Source: Alphaproteobacteria bacterium (GTDB lineage Bacteria; Myxococcota_A; UBA796; UBA2385). From it: a stretch of DNA of 64,000 bases. Within the stretch, counting starts at the first letter, position 1. Each line of letters opens with the position of its first letter. The DNA lies in NCBI GenBank assembly GCA_020632755.1, contig JACKEY010000004.1:903501-967500 (forward strand). Direction: 5' to 3'. A model generated the notes under the pieces. The model saw only the letters and a list, made by a program, of their open reading frames with translations, did not search any database and was not told the DNA's origin. A program made the translations under genes and the position numbers. Shown here piece by piece: positions 42,000 through 50,424 of the stretch.

Positions 42000-42617
42000 C
42001 TACCGGCGAGCCACCACGAACCCGATGGGGAGCAAGCCGGGCACCAGCTCGGCCTGCTCCACCGTGAAGCCGGCGTCGGCGACCGCACTGCGCAGCGTCT
42101 CCAGCGTGAAGCGCCTTCGCCCGGGGAAGGACACCGCCGCGAGCGCCGTCGAGACTGCTCGGGAGCGCCAGTCCTGGGCGTGGCAGTAGGTCGGCACCAC
42201 CAACGAGCCACCGGGCACCAGCACGGTCGCCAACGCCTGCAGGGCCCCCTCGAGGTCCGGCACCAGGTGCAGGACGTTGGCCGCGACGACGGCGTCGAAG
42301 CTGCGCTCGGGCTCTCCCAACGCGTACAGGTCGCGCTGGGAGAAGGTGGCGTTGCCGTGGTGACCGGCCCGAGCGCGTGCCTGGGCGACCATCGCCTCGG
42401 CGTAGTCGGTGGCCAGCAGCCCGCCGACGACCGGTGCGAGCGCGTCGCTGAACAGGCCGGTCCCGCAGGCGATCTCCAGCACTCGGCCCAGGCCTTCGAC
42501 GGCGGCCGCCGAGAGCTCGATGGCCTCTGGCAGCGGGCCGCCCAGCAGCCGCATGGGGCGGTCGTACCGTGCTGCGTGGCGCTCCCAGAAGGACCGCCCC
42601 TCGGTGGATGTCGTCAC
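42000..42617 (-). CDS. Class I SAM-dependent methyltransferase
   Basis: 205 residues from GTG 42617, overlapping the czcA stop (GTGA). The Rossmann-type fold shows motif I as LEIACGTGLFSDAL, an acidic residue in TDYAEAMV, and ANVLHLVPD with the usual post-II position, then GGSLVVPTYCHAQDW. It looks like a small-molecule or UbiE-like methyltransferase. It lies at the 3' end of the czc operon and is probably co-transcribed and coupled to czcA. Such genes occur at the ends of metal-resistance operons (for example czcN-like isoprenylcysteine methyltransferases), but this one is the soluble class I type. Substrate unknown; metal or metalloid methylation would be one idea, unsupported by specific residues. 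Confidence 0.85.
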   Translation of the reverse strand: MTTSTEGRSFWERHAARYDRPMRLLGGPLPEAIELSAAAVEGLGRVLEIACGTGLFSDALAPVVGGLLATDYAEAMVAQARARAGHHGNATFSQRDLYALGEPERSFDAVVAANVLHLVPDLEGALQALATVLVPGGSLVVPTYCHAQDWRSRAVSTALAAVSFPGRRRFTLETLRSAVADAGFTVEQAELVPGLLPIGFVVARR

Positions 42618-45600
42618 CTTGGCCTCCCATCCGTCGCCGGGACCCACCGAGCATAGAGGGTCGGCAGCACCAGCAACGTCAGCAGCGTGCTCGTCACCAA
42701 CCCGCCGATGACCACCGTGGCCAGCGGCCGCTGCACCTCCGCTCCGGCACTCGTGGACAGCGCCATCGGCAGGAAGCCCAGGGCTGCCACCAGCGCCGTC
42801 ATGAGCACCGGGCGCAGCCGGCGCTCGGCGCCCATCCTCGCGGCCTCCAGGGCGCTCCGGCCCTCCTTGTGCAGGTCGCGGATGCAGGTCACCAGCACCA
42901 CACCGTTCATCACCGCGATGCCGAACAGGGCGATGAAGCCCACGGCGGCCGAGATGGACAGCGGCAGTCCGCGCACGAACAGCGCCACCAGGCCCCCGGT
43001 GATCGCCAGGGGCACGTTGGCGTAGACGAGCATGGTGACCCGCGCCGAGCGGAAGTTCGCCTGGAGCAGGACGAAGATGAGGAGCAGCACCAGGGGCACC
43101 AGCAGGGACAGCCGGGAAGCGGCCTCCTGGAGGTTCTCGAAGGAGCCCCCCCAGTCGAGGAGGATGCCGTCGGGCAGGTCCACCTCGGCGTCGATGCGCT
43201 CCTTCGCCTCGGTCACGAAGCCGGCGACGTCCCGGCCTCGCACGTTCATCTCGATGGTGAGGCGTCGCTGGACGTTCTCCCGGCCGATCTGGACCGGTCC
43301 CTCCTCCACCCGAAGGTCGGCGACCTGGGCGAGCGGCACCCGCGCGCCGCCTTCCCGACCGACGAGGACGCGGCCCACGGCTTCCGGGTCCGTCCGAACC
43401 TCGTCGGGGAAGCGCACCTGGAGCGCGAAGCGGCGCTGTCCGACCAGCACCTCGCCCGAGGGCCTGCCTCCCAAGGTCTCCACGGCGTCGAGCACGTCGC
43501 GCGCGTCCATGCCCAGCCGTGAGATGGCACCGCGGTCCACGGCGACATCGAGCATCGGCAGCCCGGCCAGCTTCTCGGCCTTGACGTCCTGGGCGCCATC
43601 GACGCGGGAGAGCACCGTGACGATGCGGTCGCCGGCCCGCTTCAGCTCGTCGAGGTCCTCGCCGTAGAGGAAGAGCGCGACGTCGGAGCGCACACCCTCG
43701 ATGAGTTCGTTCACGCGCAGCTCGATGGGCTGGGAGAAGGCGAAGTCGACCCCCGGCACGCGGCGGCCGAGCTCGTCCTCCATCTCCGCGACCAGCTCGG
43801 CCTGGTCGTGGGCCCGCGTCCAGCCCTCCTGGGGCTTCAGCATGACGTACACGTCCGAGAAGTCGACGCCCATCGGGTCCGTCGCGATCTCGGCCCGGCC
43901 GGTGCGGCTGATCACCGTGGCGGCCTCGTCCGGGAAGGCGTCGAGCACCGCCTTCTCGACCTCGGTGGCCTGGAGGATCGACTCCTCCAAGGACACCGAG
44001 GGCGGCCGGATGATCTGGAGCGCGATGCTCCCCTCGTCGAGCTTCGGAACGAAGACGGCGCCCAGGAACGGAGCCAGCCCGAGGCTCAGCACGAAGGCGA
44101 CCGCGGCCACCGCGCCCGTGAGGTGCGGTCGTCGCAGGACTCGGTCGAGCAGCGGCGTGTAGAGCCAGTGGGCCGCGCGGATGGCCACCGTCTCCTTCTC
44201 GGTGGCGTTCCGCAGGAACAGCGAAGCGAGCACGGGCATCGCCACCAGCGAGAGCACGAGGCTGCCCGCGAGCGCGAACACGACCGTGAGCGCCATCGGC
44301 CGGAACATCTTCCCTTCGATGCCCGTGAGCGCCAGGATGGGCAGGTAGACGAGGATGATGATGCCGACCGAGAAGGCCACGGGCCGGGCGACCTCGCGCG
44401 AGGCCGCCAGGATCGTGCTCTCGTCGACGACCTCCCCGCGCTTTCGGCGCTCCCCGACGACGCGTACCACGTTCTCGATGAGCACGACGGACCCGTCGAC
44501 GATGAGGCCGAAGTCGATGGCGCCCAGGCTCATGAGGTTGCCCGACAGCCCGGCCAGGACCATCCCGATGAAGGCGCACAGCATCGAGAGCGGGATGGCC
44601 AGGGCCACGATGAAGCCACCGCGCAGGTTGCCGAGCAGCAGCAACAGCACCGCAACGACGAGCAGGCCCCCCTCGACCAGGTTCTTCTCGACGGTGTGGA
44701 TGGTGCGCTCGACCAGGTCCGTGCGGTCGTAGAAGACGTCGATCTCGACGCCCTCGGGCAGGCTGGGCTCCAGCTCCCTGACCGCGTCGGCGAGGGCGGC
44801 CGAGACCACGCGGGCGTTCTCGCCGAAGCCCATCATAGCGATGCCGATCACCGCCTCGCCGTCGCCGTCGCGGGTCACCGCGCCCTGCCGGATGAGTGGC
44901 GCGAAGCGCACCGTGCCGAGCGCGTCGATGGTGACGGGGGTTCCCTCGGCGCTGGTCTTCACGACCACGCCGCGCACATCGCCGAGGCCGCCAAGGAGCG
45001 CGGTGCCGCGCACAAGCATCTGCTCACGGCCCCGCTGGATGTAGCCGCCGCCCACTGTCAGGTTGTTGTGCTCCAGGGCGTCGAACACGTCGGCGAGCAC
45101 GAGGTCGTGGGCGGCGAGGCGCTCGGGGCGCACCTCGACCTGGAAGGTTCGCAGCTCACCGCCGAAGGCGTTCACCTCGACGACTCCCGGCACCGACCGC
45201 AGCCGGGGCGCGACCTGCCACTCCAGCACATCGCGCAGGTCCATCAGGCTCAGCGCGTCCTCGAAGCCCGGCTTGGCTCGGATCTCGAACTGGAAGACCT
45301 CGCCGAGCCCGGTGGACGGAGGCCCGATCTCGGGATCGCCGTAGCCCTCGGGGATGGCCTCCCGGGCCTGCGCGAGGCGCTCGGCGACGGCCTGGCGCGC
45401 CCACCACAGGTCGGTGCCCTCCTCAAAGACGACCGTGACCACCGAGAGCCCGAAGCGGGACAGCGAGCGGACCTCCTCGGTGCGGGGGAGCCCCGACATG
45501 GCCGTCTCGACAGGCCAGGTCACGAAGCGCTCGACCTCCAGCGGCGAGAGGCCGGGCGAGTCGGTGAGCACCTGGACCTGGACGTTGGTCACGTCGGGAA

Positions 45601-45760
45601 CGGCGTCGATGGGGAGCTGCTGGGCCGAGCGCAGCCCGAAGGCGACGAGCAGCACGAGCCCGATGAGCACCAGCGCCTTGTTCCGCAGCGACAGTGCGAT
45701 GACGCGGTCCAGGAAGCCCGGACCGGAGGGAGCCAACAGCTCCTGTTCTTCAGTGCGCAT
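42614..45760 (-). CDS. czcA: CzcA/CusA-type heavy-metal RND efflux transporter
   Basis: 1048 residues, the normal RND length, with 12 membrane helices (first about 24-42). It drives proton-coupled export of divalent metal to the outside through CzcB and CzcC. The TM4 motif DFGLIVDGSVVLIEN (about residues 410-425) has the Asp-Asp-Glu arrangement of the Zn/Co/Cd (HME1) branch; Cu/Ag transporters instead have Met-based motifs. The N-terminal region has SLRNKALVLIGLVLLVAFGLRSAQQLPIDAVPDVTNVQVQV (quoted in parts: LPIDAVPDVTNVQVQ), typical of CzcA. It overlaps czcB by 11 bases upstream and the methyltransferase downstream by GTGA. Symbol by family. Confidence 0.96.
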   Translation of the reverse strand: MRTEEQELLAPSGPGFLDRVIALSLRNKALVLIGLVLLVAFGLRSAQQLPIDAVPDVTNVQVQVLTDSPGLSPLEVERFVTWPVETAMSGLPRTEEVRSLSRFGLSVVTVVFEEGTDLWWARQAVAERLAQAREAIPEGYGDPEIGPPSTGLGEVFQFEIRAKPGFEDALSLMDLRDVLEWQVAPRLRSVPGVVEVNAFGGELRTFQVEVRPERLAAHDLVLADVFDALEHNNLTVGGGYIQRGREQMLVRGTALLGGLGDVRGVVVKTSAEGTPVTIDALGTVRFAPLIRQGAVTRDGDGEAVIGIAMMGFGENARVVSAALADAVRELEPSLPEGVEIDVFYDRTDLVERTIHTVEKNLVEGGLLVVAVLLLLLGNLRGGFIVALAIPLSMLCAFIGMVLAGLSGNLMSLGAIDFGLIVDGSVVLIENVVRVVGERRKRGEVVDESTILAASREVARPVAFSVGIIILVYLPILALTGIEGKMFRPMALTVVFALAGSLVLSLVAMPVLASLFLRNATEKETVAIRAAHWLYTPLLDRVLRRPHLTGAVAAVAFVLSLGLAPFLGAVFVPKLDEGSIALQIIRPPSVSLEESILQATEVEKAVLDAFPDEAATVISRTGRAEIATDPMGVDFSDVYVMLKPQEGWTRAHDQAELVAEMEDELGRRVPGVDFAFSQPIELRVNELIEGVRSDVALFLYGEDLDELKRAGDRIVTVLSRVDGAQDVKAEKLAGLPMLDVAVDRGAISRLGMDARDVLDAVETLGGRPSGEVLVGQRRFALQVRFPDEVRTDPEAVGRVLVGREGGARVPLAQVADLRVEEGPVQIGRENVQRRLTIEMNVRGRDVAGFVTEAKERIDAEVDLPDGILLDWGGSFENLQEAASRLSLLVPLVLLLIFVLLQANFRSARVTMLVYANVPLAITGGLVALFVRGLPLSISAAVGFIALFGIAVMNGVVLVTCIRDLHKEGRSALEAARMGAERRLRPVLMTALVAALGFLPMALSTSAGAEVQRPLATVVIGGLVTSTLLTLLVLPTLYARWVPATDGRPR

Positions 45761-46913
45761 GGCCTTCCCCCAGCTCGCCCTTCTCGAGCTCGCTCTTCAG
45801 CGCGAAGGCACCCTCGTGGACGACCCGCTGCCCCGGCTCCAGGCCGGCCCCGATCAGCGCCTGGGCGCTCGTCCGTTCCGTGACGGTGACATCGCGGGCC
45901 TCGTAGCGGCCCGCCTCCTCCTCGACGAAGACGACCTCCCGCCCGTCGATGGCCTGGACGGCGTCGGCGGGCACGACCATTCCGCGCCGACCGTCCGGGA
46001 CGGCCACGGCGAGGGTGGCGGTGGCGAACATGTTGGGCTTGAGCTTGCTCTCGGGGTTGTCGACCACCACCCGCACCTCGATGGTGCGGGACGTGGGCTC
46101 GACCCAGTCGCCCACCTGGTCCACGCGGCCCTCGAAGCGCTCGCCGGGCCAGGCTTCGAGCGTGAACCCGACCGGTTGGTCGACGCGAACGGCCGCGAGA
46201 TCGCGCTCGTAGACGTCCAGCAGCAGCCAGACCTGGGCGAGGTCGCCGACGTGGAACAGGGTGTCGCCGGGATCGACCCGACGGCCCACCGAGGCCTCGG
46301 TGGAGAGCACCTTGCCCGCGATGGGGCTCCGGACCGGGACGTGGGAGACGTAGTGCTCGCCGGCGTGGGGATCGCCCTTGGACGGGTCGACCCCGAGGAT
46401 GCGCAGCCGCTCCTCGGCGGCCTCCAGCGCGCCCTCGGCCTCGGCGTGGTCGGCCTCGGCGTCGAGCACCTGAGAGCGGGCGGCCACGCCATCCGCTTCG
46501 AGCCGCTTCAGGCGCTCCAGGCGCGCGTCCGCGGCGTCGTCGCGGGCCTTCGCGGCCCGGTAGGCGGCGATGGCCTCGCCCAGCTCGGGAGACTGGACGG
46601 TTCCCAGCGTCTGCCCGGCCCGCACGGCGTCGCCCGTCCGCACCGCGATGGCGTCGACCTGCCCGCCGATCCAAGCGCTGACGATGGCCTCCTTCCGGGG
46701 GTCCAGCGCGACGCGCGCGGGCAGGGTCAGCTCCGGCGACAGCGCGCCCTCGGCGACCGGGGCCACGACGATGCGGGCGGCGGCGACGGCCTCCGGCGTG
46801 AGCACGACCTCCGCGTGGCCGCCGGCGTGCTCGTCGGCGTGCTCGTCGTGGGGTGGCTCGGTGGACCCCGCGCACGCGGCCAACAGGAGGAGCATGGAGA
46901 CGAGGCGTGTCAT
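45750..46913 (-). CDS. czcB: Periplasmic adaptor (membrane-fusion protein) lipoprotein of the czc system
   Basis: 387 residues. Signal MTRLVSMLLLLAAC ends in a lipobox; the mature N-terminus has a His/Glu patch (PPHDEHADEHAGGHAEVVL) that could sequester metal. The adaptor order is present: a first barrel-lipoyl half (EAIVSAWIGGQVDAIAVRTGDAVRAGQTLG in parts), a helical hairpin (residues about 105-175), the second lipoyl half (SPIAGKVLSTEASVGRRV), then beta-barrel and membrane-proximal domains. It bridges CzcA and CzcC. It overlaps czcC upstream by ATGA and czcA downstream by 11 bases. CusB-type Met-rich sites are not seen, so divalent-metal Czc/Cnr assignment is favoured over copper. Confidence 0.93.
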   Translation of the reverse strand: MTRLVSMLLLLAACAGSTEPPHDEHADEHAGGHAEVVLTPEAVAAARIVVAPVAEGALSPELTLPARVALDPRKEAIVSAWIGGQVDAIAVRTGDAVRAGQTLGTVQSPELGEAIAAYRAAKARDDAADARLERLKRLEADGVAARSQVLDAEADHAEAEGALEAAEERLRILGVDPSKGDPHAGEHYVSHVPVRSPIAGKVLSTEASVGRRVDPGDTLFHVGDLAQVWLLLDVYERDLAAVRVDQPVGFTLEAWPGERFEGRVDQVGDWVEPTSRTIEVRVVVDNPESKLKPNMFATATLAVAVPDGRRGMVVPADAVQAIDGREVVFVEEEAGRYEARDVTVTERTSAQALIGAGLEPGQRVVHEGAFALKSELEKGELGEGHAH

Positions 46914-48148
46914 CGGGCACCTCCGAGGAGCTGGGGGTCTTCGGTCGCGAGCATCAGGTCGAGTCGGGCGTCGGCGACCTGGCCGAGCAGTACGAGCGCG
47001 GCGGCTTCGCCGTCCAGCACCTCGCCCTGGAGCAGGACCGTGGTGGGCAGGTCGATCTCACCGGCGAGGTAGCCGGCTTCGATGCTGCGGAGGGCCTCGC
47101 GGGCCTCGGCTACCGGATCGGTCACCAGCGCCGTCGTCAGCTCGCGGGCCTCCGCGACCCGGGCCTCGGCAGTGGCGATCTCGGTGGCCGCCCGGGCCGT
47201 GACCGAGGCCAGGCTGGCGTCAGCGACCAGCACGTCGCCTCGGGCGTCGGCGCGACCGCCCTGGTTGCGGTCGAAGAGGGGGATCTGGACGCCGATGGTC
47301 GGCCCCACGAAGGTCTGTCCGTCCTCGACGTCGACGAAGACGCCCACGCCGACCGGGGGCACGGTGGCGGCTCGTTGGCGGCTGAGATCCAGCTCGGCGG
47401 CCCGCAGCGCGGCCTGTGCCGCCAGCACGTCGGAGCGCTGGGACGGCTCGGAGCGCGTCGGCTCGGGCGCGGCCGCCAGCGGATCGGCGTGCAGCGCGTC
47501 CGCCAGGACGGGGCGGGCGATCAAGGCGGCGAGGTCACGGAGCGCTTCGGCCTCGGCTTCCCTGGCCGTCAGCAGCGCGCTCGCGGACTGGACCTCGGCG
47601 AGGCGAGCCAGCCGGAGGTCGAGGGTGGACGCCTCTCCCTCCTCGCTCTGGCGGGTCACGGCGTGGCGTAGGCTCGCGGCCAGCTCGACGCCCTCCAGGG
47701 CGACCCGAACACGCCCACCGGCGACGACGGCCTCGACGTAGGCGAGGCGCACCTCGGCGGCGGCGGCCAGCTTCGCGCGGGAGAGCGAGCTCTCGGCCGC
47801 GTCGACGCGGGCGCCGGAAGCCGAGCGGGCGTACCAGCCCTCGCCGGACAGCGACAGCGGCTGGCTGAGTCCGAGGTTCGCGCGCTCCCCGTCGAAGGAG
47901 GCGGCGCCGGACAGGGTCGGGTTGTGGAGCAGGAGGGTGGACTGGGAGCGCAGGCCGCGGGCGAGCAGGAGGTCGCCCTCGGCAGCGCGGACGGTGGGGT
48001 GTACGGACAGGGACGCCGCGACGGCGGCATCCGGGGACAGGGGCGCGGCCGCTTCGGCGTCCGGCGCGTCGGCCCACGAGGGGACCGACGCCACCAGGAC
48101 GCCCAGCAGCACGGCGCACCCCGCCCCGCGAAGGGGAAGGGAATGCAT
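46910..48148 (-). CDS. czcC: TolC-family outer-membrane factor of the czc system
   Basis: 412 residues with a signal peptide (hydrophobic GCAVLLGVLVASVPSWA, cut before DAPDA). The two-fold TolC/OEP pattern is clear: a first helical half (PTVRAAEGDLLLARGLRSQSTLLLHNPTLSGAASF, in part HNPTLSG), VRLAYVEAVVAGGRVRVALEGVELA, then a second copy with GVQIPLFDRNQGGRADARGDV, the conserved PLFDRNQG repeat, and ELTTALVTDPVAEAREALRSIEAGYLAGEID. It forms the outer-membrane tunnel for metal export. The gene order (czcC, czcB, czcA) and 4-base overlaps match a standard czcCBA operon. A 72-base gap separates it from the His-rich gene upstream. Confidence 0.94.
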   Translation of the reverse strand: MHSLPLRGAGCAVLLGVLVASVPSWADAPDAEAAAPLSPDAAVAASLSVHPTVRAAEGDLLLARGLRSQSTLLLHNPTLSGAASFDGERANLGLSQPLSLSGEGWYARSASGARVDAAESSLSRAKLAAAAEVRLAYVEAVVAGGRVRVALEGVELAASLRHAVTRQSEEGEASTLDLRLARLAEVQSASALLTAREAEAEALRDLAALIARPVLADALHADPLAAAPEPTRSEPSQRSDVLAAQAALRAAELDLSRQRAATVPPVGVGVFVDVEDGQTFVGPTIGVQIPLFDRNQGGRADARGDVLVADASLASVTARAATEIATAEARVAEARELTTALVTDPVAEAREALRSIEAGYLAGEIDLPTTVLLQGEVLDGEAAALVLLGQVADARLDLMLATEDPQLLGGAR

Positions 48149-48220
48149 GGTTGTGCCTCGAGAGTGAAGGGACGAGCCTCGGCGCGCACGGGCGCCCGGC
48201 TCAGGTGGACCGCTTCGTTC

Positions 48221-48583
48221 TCAGGCGTTGGGAGGGGGTGTCGGGGGCGCGTTGGCGCGCGACAGCGGCGTGCTCTCGGTACCGAACGGCCTGCCTTCCG
48301 CGGTGGGCGGCGGACGTCGGAGCTCCAGCGAGCCGTCCGTGAGGATGCCGAGCATCGAGGTGTGGCACCCGCAGTGGTGCAACATCGGCGTGCAGCCGTG
48401 CTCCTCGTCGAGGCCGTCGTCGTGGCTCTCGGCGTGCTTCACGCTCTCGTGCTGCTCGCTGTGGGGCAGGTGCCCGTCGTGGAGCAGGTGCTCGACGTTT
48501 TCTACGACCTCCGCCAGACCGGGCAGGAGCGAGACCGCCAGCAGCAGGGTGAGGAGCTTTCGGAGCAGGAGGCGCAGACGCAT
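48221..48583 (-). CDS. Small His/Cys-rich periplasmic protein upstream of czcC (CzcI-like)
   Basis: 120 residues. Signal peptide (MRLRLLLRKLLTLLLAVSLLPGLA); the mature part has about a dozen His in residues 32-76 (HLLHDGHLPHSEQHESVKHAESHDD in parts; HLLHDGHLPH) and Cys/His pairs in HGCTPMLHHCGCH. It ends in a Pro-rich tail. CzcI-like proteins of about this size, with a His/Cys cluster, sit at the start of czc operons in other bacteria and are thought to bind or buffer metal in the periplasm. A TACAAC box lies 7 bases upstream of the ATG. Not a named family by sequence identity here, only by context and composition. Confidence 0.75.
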   Translation of the reverse strand: MRLRLLLRKLLTLLLAVSLLPGLAEVVENVEHLLHDGHLPHSEQHESVKHAESHDDGLDEEHGCTPMLHHCGCHTSMLGILTDGSLELRRPPPTAEGRPFGTESTPLSRANAPPTPPPNA

Positions 48584-48738
48584 CAGGGCCGTTGTACTCC
48601 GGCCGAAGTCGAGGCGTCTACCCGCACCCGGCTCTTGACTGCCGTTCTGGACTTGAACCTGGAAGACGGCGGAGAGCCTGGGCTCAACGCAGTGATATCG
48701 AGGTGCTCAAAGTCGGAGGGTCGATGCCCGTAACGCTT

Positions 48739-48775
48739 GAAGGCCGCCGAGAACCATGGTTCTTGGCGGCCTTTC
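48739..48775. terminator. Terminator downstream of tRNA-Val
   Basis: GAAGGCCGCC plus AGAACC paired with GGTTCT plus GGCGGCCTTTC around a central AT, with one mismatch. It begins 7 bases after the CCA end of tRNA-Val on the minus strand. Confidence 0.8.
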
Positions 48776-48782
48776 AGGTGAG

Positions 48783-48857
48783 TGGTGGGCGATACTGGAT
48801 TCGAACCAGTGACTTCCACCGTGTGAAGGTGGCACTCTCCCGCTGAGTTAATCGCCC
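48783..48857 (-). tRNA. tRNA-Val (anticodon CAC)
   Basis: Minus-strand cloverleaf: acceptor GGGCGAT / ATCGCCC with discriminator A and encoded CCA (48785-48783), D-arm with AACTCAGCGGGAGAGT, anticodon stem CCACC / GGTGG with loop TTCACAC (CAC, decodes GUG), T-arm CTGG-TTCGAAT-CCAG. 75 bases with CCA. It is upstream of, and co-oriented with, the czc operon, with a terminator between them. Confidence 0.96.
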
Positions 48858-48917
48858 GGATTGTGCCGACGCGCGAGGCGCCGGAGAGCTGGCTCGCCGC
48901 TGGCGAACCCCTGCGGT

Positions 48918-49826
48918 CTATCGAGGGGCGGAGATCGGTGCAAGCCCGACCCGGTAGAGGGTGGTGGCGCCCTTCTCGCCGCCGTGGTCGTTGTCGACGA
49001 TGATGGCGAAGGTGGCGCGGTCGCCGTCGACGGCCACCAGGGCGATGCCTTCGGGATTCGGAGCGCCCGGCAGGGCCGGGTCGAGGTCCCAGCTGGCGTC
49101 GGGGGGGAGCTCCTGGAGCCAGCGGGCCATGGGAGGGGCCGACCACCGCAGGATCCGGCGGGTCTCGTAGTGGCGCTCGATGCCCCAGAGGGTGGTGCCG
49201 CCGTCGGGGGAGGGGGCGCAGGTCAGGCCGGCCAGCTTGCCTTCCCGGGTGGTCAGGCCGAGCCAGATGGGGACCACGGTGTCGCCCTGGATCCGCCAGG
49301 CGGCGGCGCGGCGCCGGCCATCCACGCTGCCCGTGGGCTCGGCGCCGACGAACAGCTCGCTGCCGCTGGTGCAGACGGCTTCGATGCCCTGGTTGGTGCC
49401 CGCCGTGAGGCCGAAGTGGCCGTAGTGCAGCTCGCGACGGTCGACCACGGCGGCGGAGTCGGTGCCCAGCTCCAGCGTCAGCAGCAGGTCGGTCTCCCGC
49501 CGGGGCGACTGGGATTCCGTGCCCACGGTGAGCGTCCGACCACGGGCGGCGATGCTCTCGAGATCGACGTCCTCGGGCAGGTTGGCGATGGGCAGCAGCC
49601 CGACGACCTGCGGAGTGGGGCCCCCCTCGAGCAGCACCAGGCGTTCCCCTCGCTCCTCGACCGCCAGCCAGCCCCCGGACTCGGTCGGCGTCAGCCCCGA
49701 CACCCCGGCCAGCTCAGCGCCGAGGTCATTCTGGGCGAGGAGCTCCGCCTGGCCGCCGACGGGCTGGTCCTCGATCCCGCTGCATGCGCAGAGGAACCCC
49801 GAGATCCACGCCGCGGCCGCCCACAT
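48918..49826 (-). CDS. Lipoprotein with predicted beta-propeller (esterase-like/SdiA-regulated type)
   Basis: 302 residues from ATG 49826, two bases after the pilin stop. Signal MWAAAAWISGFLCAC with the lipidated Cys at 15. The mature protein has repeated short strands with ELAGVSGLTPTESGGWLAVEERG, TVGTESQ, ELHYGHFGLTAGTNQGIEAVC, KLAGLTCAPSPDGGTTLWGIERHYETRRILRW (in parts) and NPEGIALVAVDGDRATFAIIVDND. The pattern SGLT...GW..VEE, GIEAV and NPEGI...D...AIIVDND fits phytase-like or SdiA-regulated beta-propellers. No phytase metal-site Asp/Glu set is evident. Co-transcribed with the pilin-like gene. Role unknown. Confidence 0.78.
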   Translation of the reverse strand: MWAAAAWISGFLCACSGIEDQPVGGQAELLAQNDLGAELAGVSGLTPTESGGWLAVEERGERLVLLEGGPTPQVVGLLPIANLPEDVDLESIAARGRTLTVGTESQSPRRETDLLLTLELGTDSAAVVDRRELHYGHFGLTAGTNQGIEAVCTSGSELFVGAEPTGSVDGRRRAAAWRIQGDTVVPIWLGLTTREGKLAGLTCAPSPDGGTTLWGIERHYETRRILRWSAPPMARWLQELPPDASWDLDPALPGAPNPEGIALVAVDGDRATFAIIVDNDHGGEKGATTLYRVGLAPISAPR

Positions 49827-49828
49827 CG

Positions 49829-50299
49829 TCAGTACGTGTTGGGCGTCGTCATCAGCGTGGCGGTGGTCTCCAGCGTGCCCTCGCACACCGAAGGGATGCC
49901 GTTGGCGTCCAGATCCGCCTTCGCCCGCACCGTGAAGTCGGCATCGGCGGCTTCGACCGTGTAGTTCCCCCGGACGGAACCGTCGGGTCCCCAGCCCAGC
50001 GTGTCGTAGGCCGCGTTCGACACCCAGTTCACCCGCTGCTTGCCGAGCGCCGTGTCGGTCCGTGGCGACACCGCAGCGGACACGAACTGGTCGAACACTG
50101 CGTAATACGCGACCTCGGCGGTCCGGATGCCCTCGACGTTCGGTGCGAGCTCTGCCCGCCAGGCCTTGCGCTGTGCCGCGATGATGTTGGGCACCGCGAT
50201 CGCGGCCAGGATGCCCATGATCGCCACGACGATCATCATCTCGACGAGCGTGAACGCGCGACGCCCCATGGGGGCGATGTGAGGGGTTCGGGGCGACAT
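49829..50299 (-). CDS. Type IV pilin-like protein
   Basis: 156 residues. The prepilin N-terminus is RRAFTLVEMMIVVAIMGILAAIAVPNIIAAQ: Phe at +1 (after an Ala at -1 where Gly is commoner), Glu at +5, and a long hydrophobic helix. An alternate start at 50269 (MGRRAFTLVE) gives a normal short leader; ATG 50299 gives a 13-residue leader with basic residues. ATG 50299 has a TAAGCT -10 box exactly six bases upstream. The C-terminal globular domain has one Cys (SVCEG) and a DxDxNG-like calcium loop (DLDANGIPSV). It may be a minor pilin or type II secretion pseudopilin. No pil or gsp assembly genes are in the window. Confidence 0.88.
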   Translation of the reverse strand: MSPRTPHIAPMGRRAFTLVEMMIVVAIMGILAAIAVPNIIAAQRKAWRAELAPNVEGIRTAEVAYYAVFDQFVSAAVSPRTDTALGKQRVNWVSNAAYDTLGWGPDGSVRGNYTVEAADADFTVRAKADLDANGIPSVCEGTLETTATLMTTPNTY

Positions 50300-50305
50300 G
50301 GGGAC

Positions 50306-50311
50306 AGCTTA
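50306..50311 (-). promoter_or_regulatory. -10 box TAAGCT, six bases before ATG 50299
   Basis: TAAGCT (4 of 6 to TATAAT) lies exactly six bases upstream with GTCCCC between, predicting a leaderless mRNA for the pilin gene. The sigma54-like TGGCAC nearby has the wrong spacing. Confidence 0.45.
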
Positions 50312-50424
50312 GCAGAACGACGGTGCCAGCCGCCGGTCTGACCACTCGTTACCGCTCATGACAGGGGCCGACCCCAGGTGACGTCCGGGTCCCTTAGGTT
50401 TCGGGCACTCATGGAGGCGGCCCC

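Noticed and set aside
48640..48720. A tRNA-like T-arm (GGTTCAAGTCC type) between tRNA-Val and the His-rich gene
   Set aside because: The presumed stem does not pair (CCAGG against CCAGA) and no other tRNA arms are visible, so it is at most a fragment.
50306..50340. Sigma54 promoter for the pilin gene
   Set aside because: TGGCAC is present, but the following GC is 14 rather than 12 bases from the GG, so it does not fit the -24/-12 rule.
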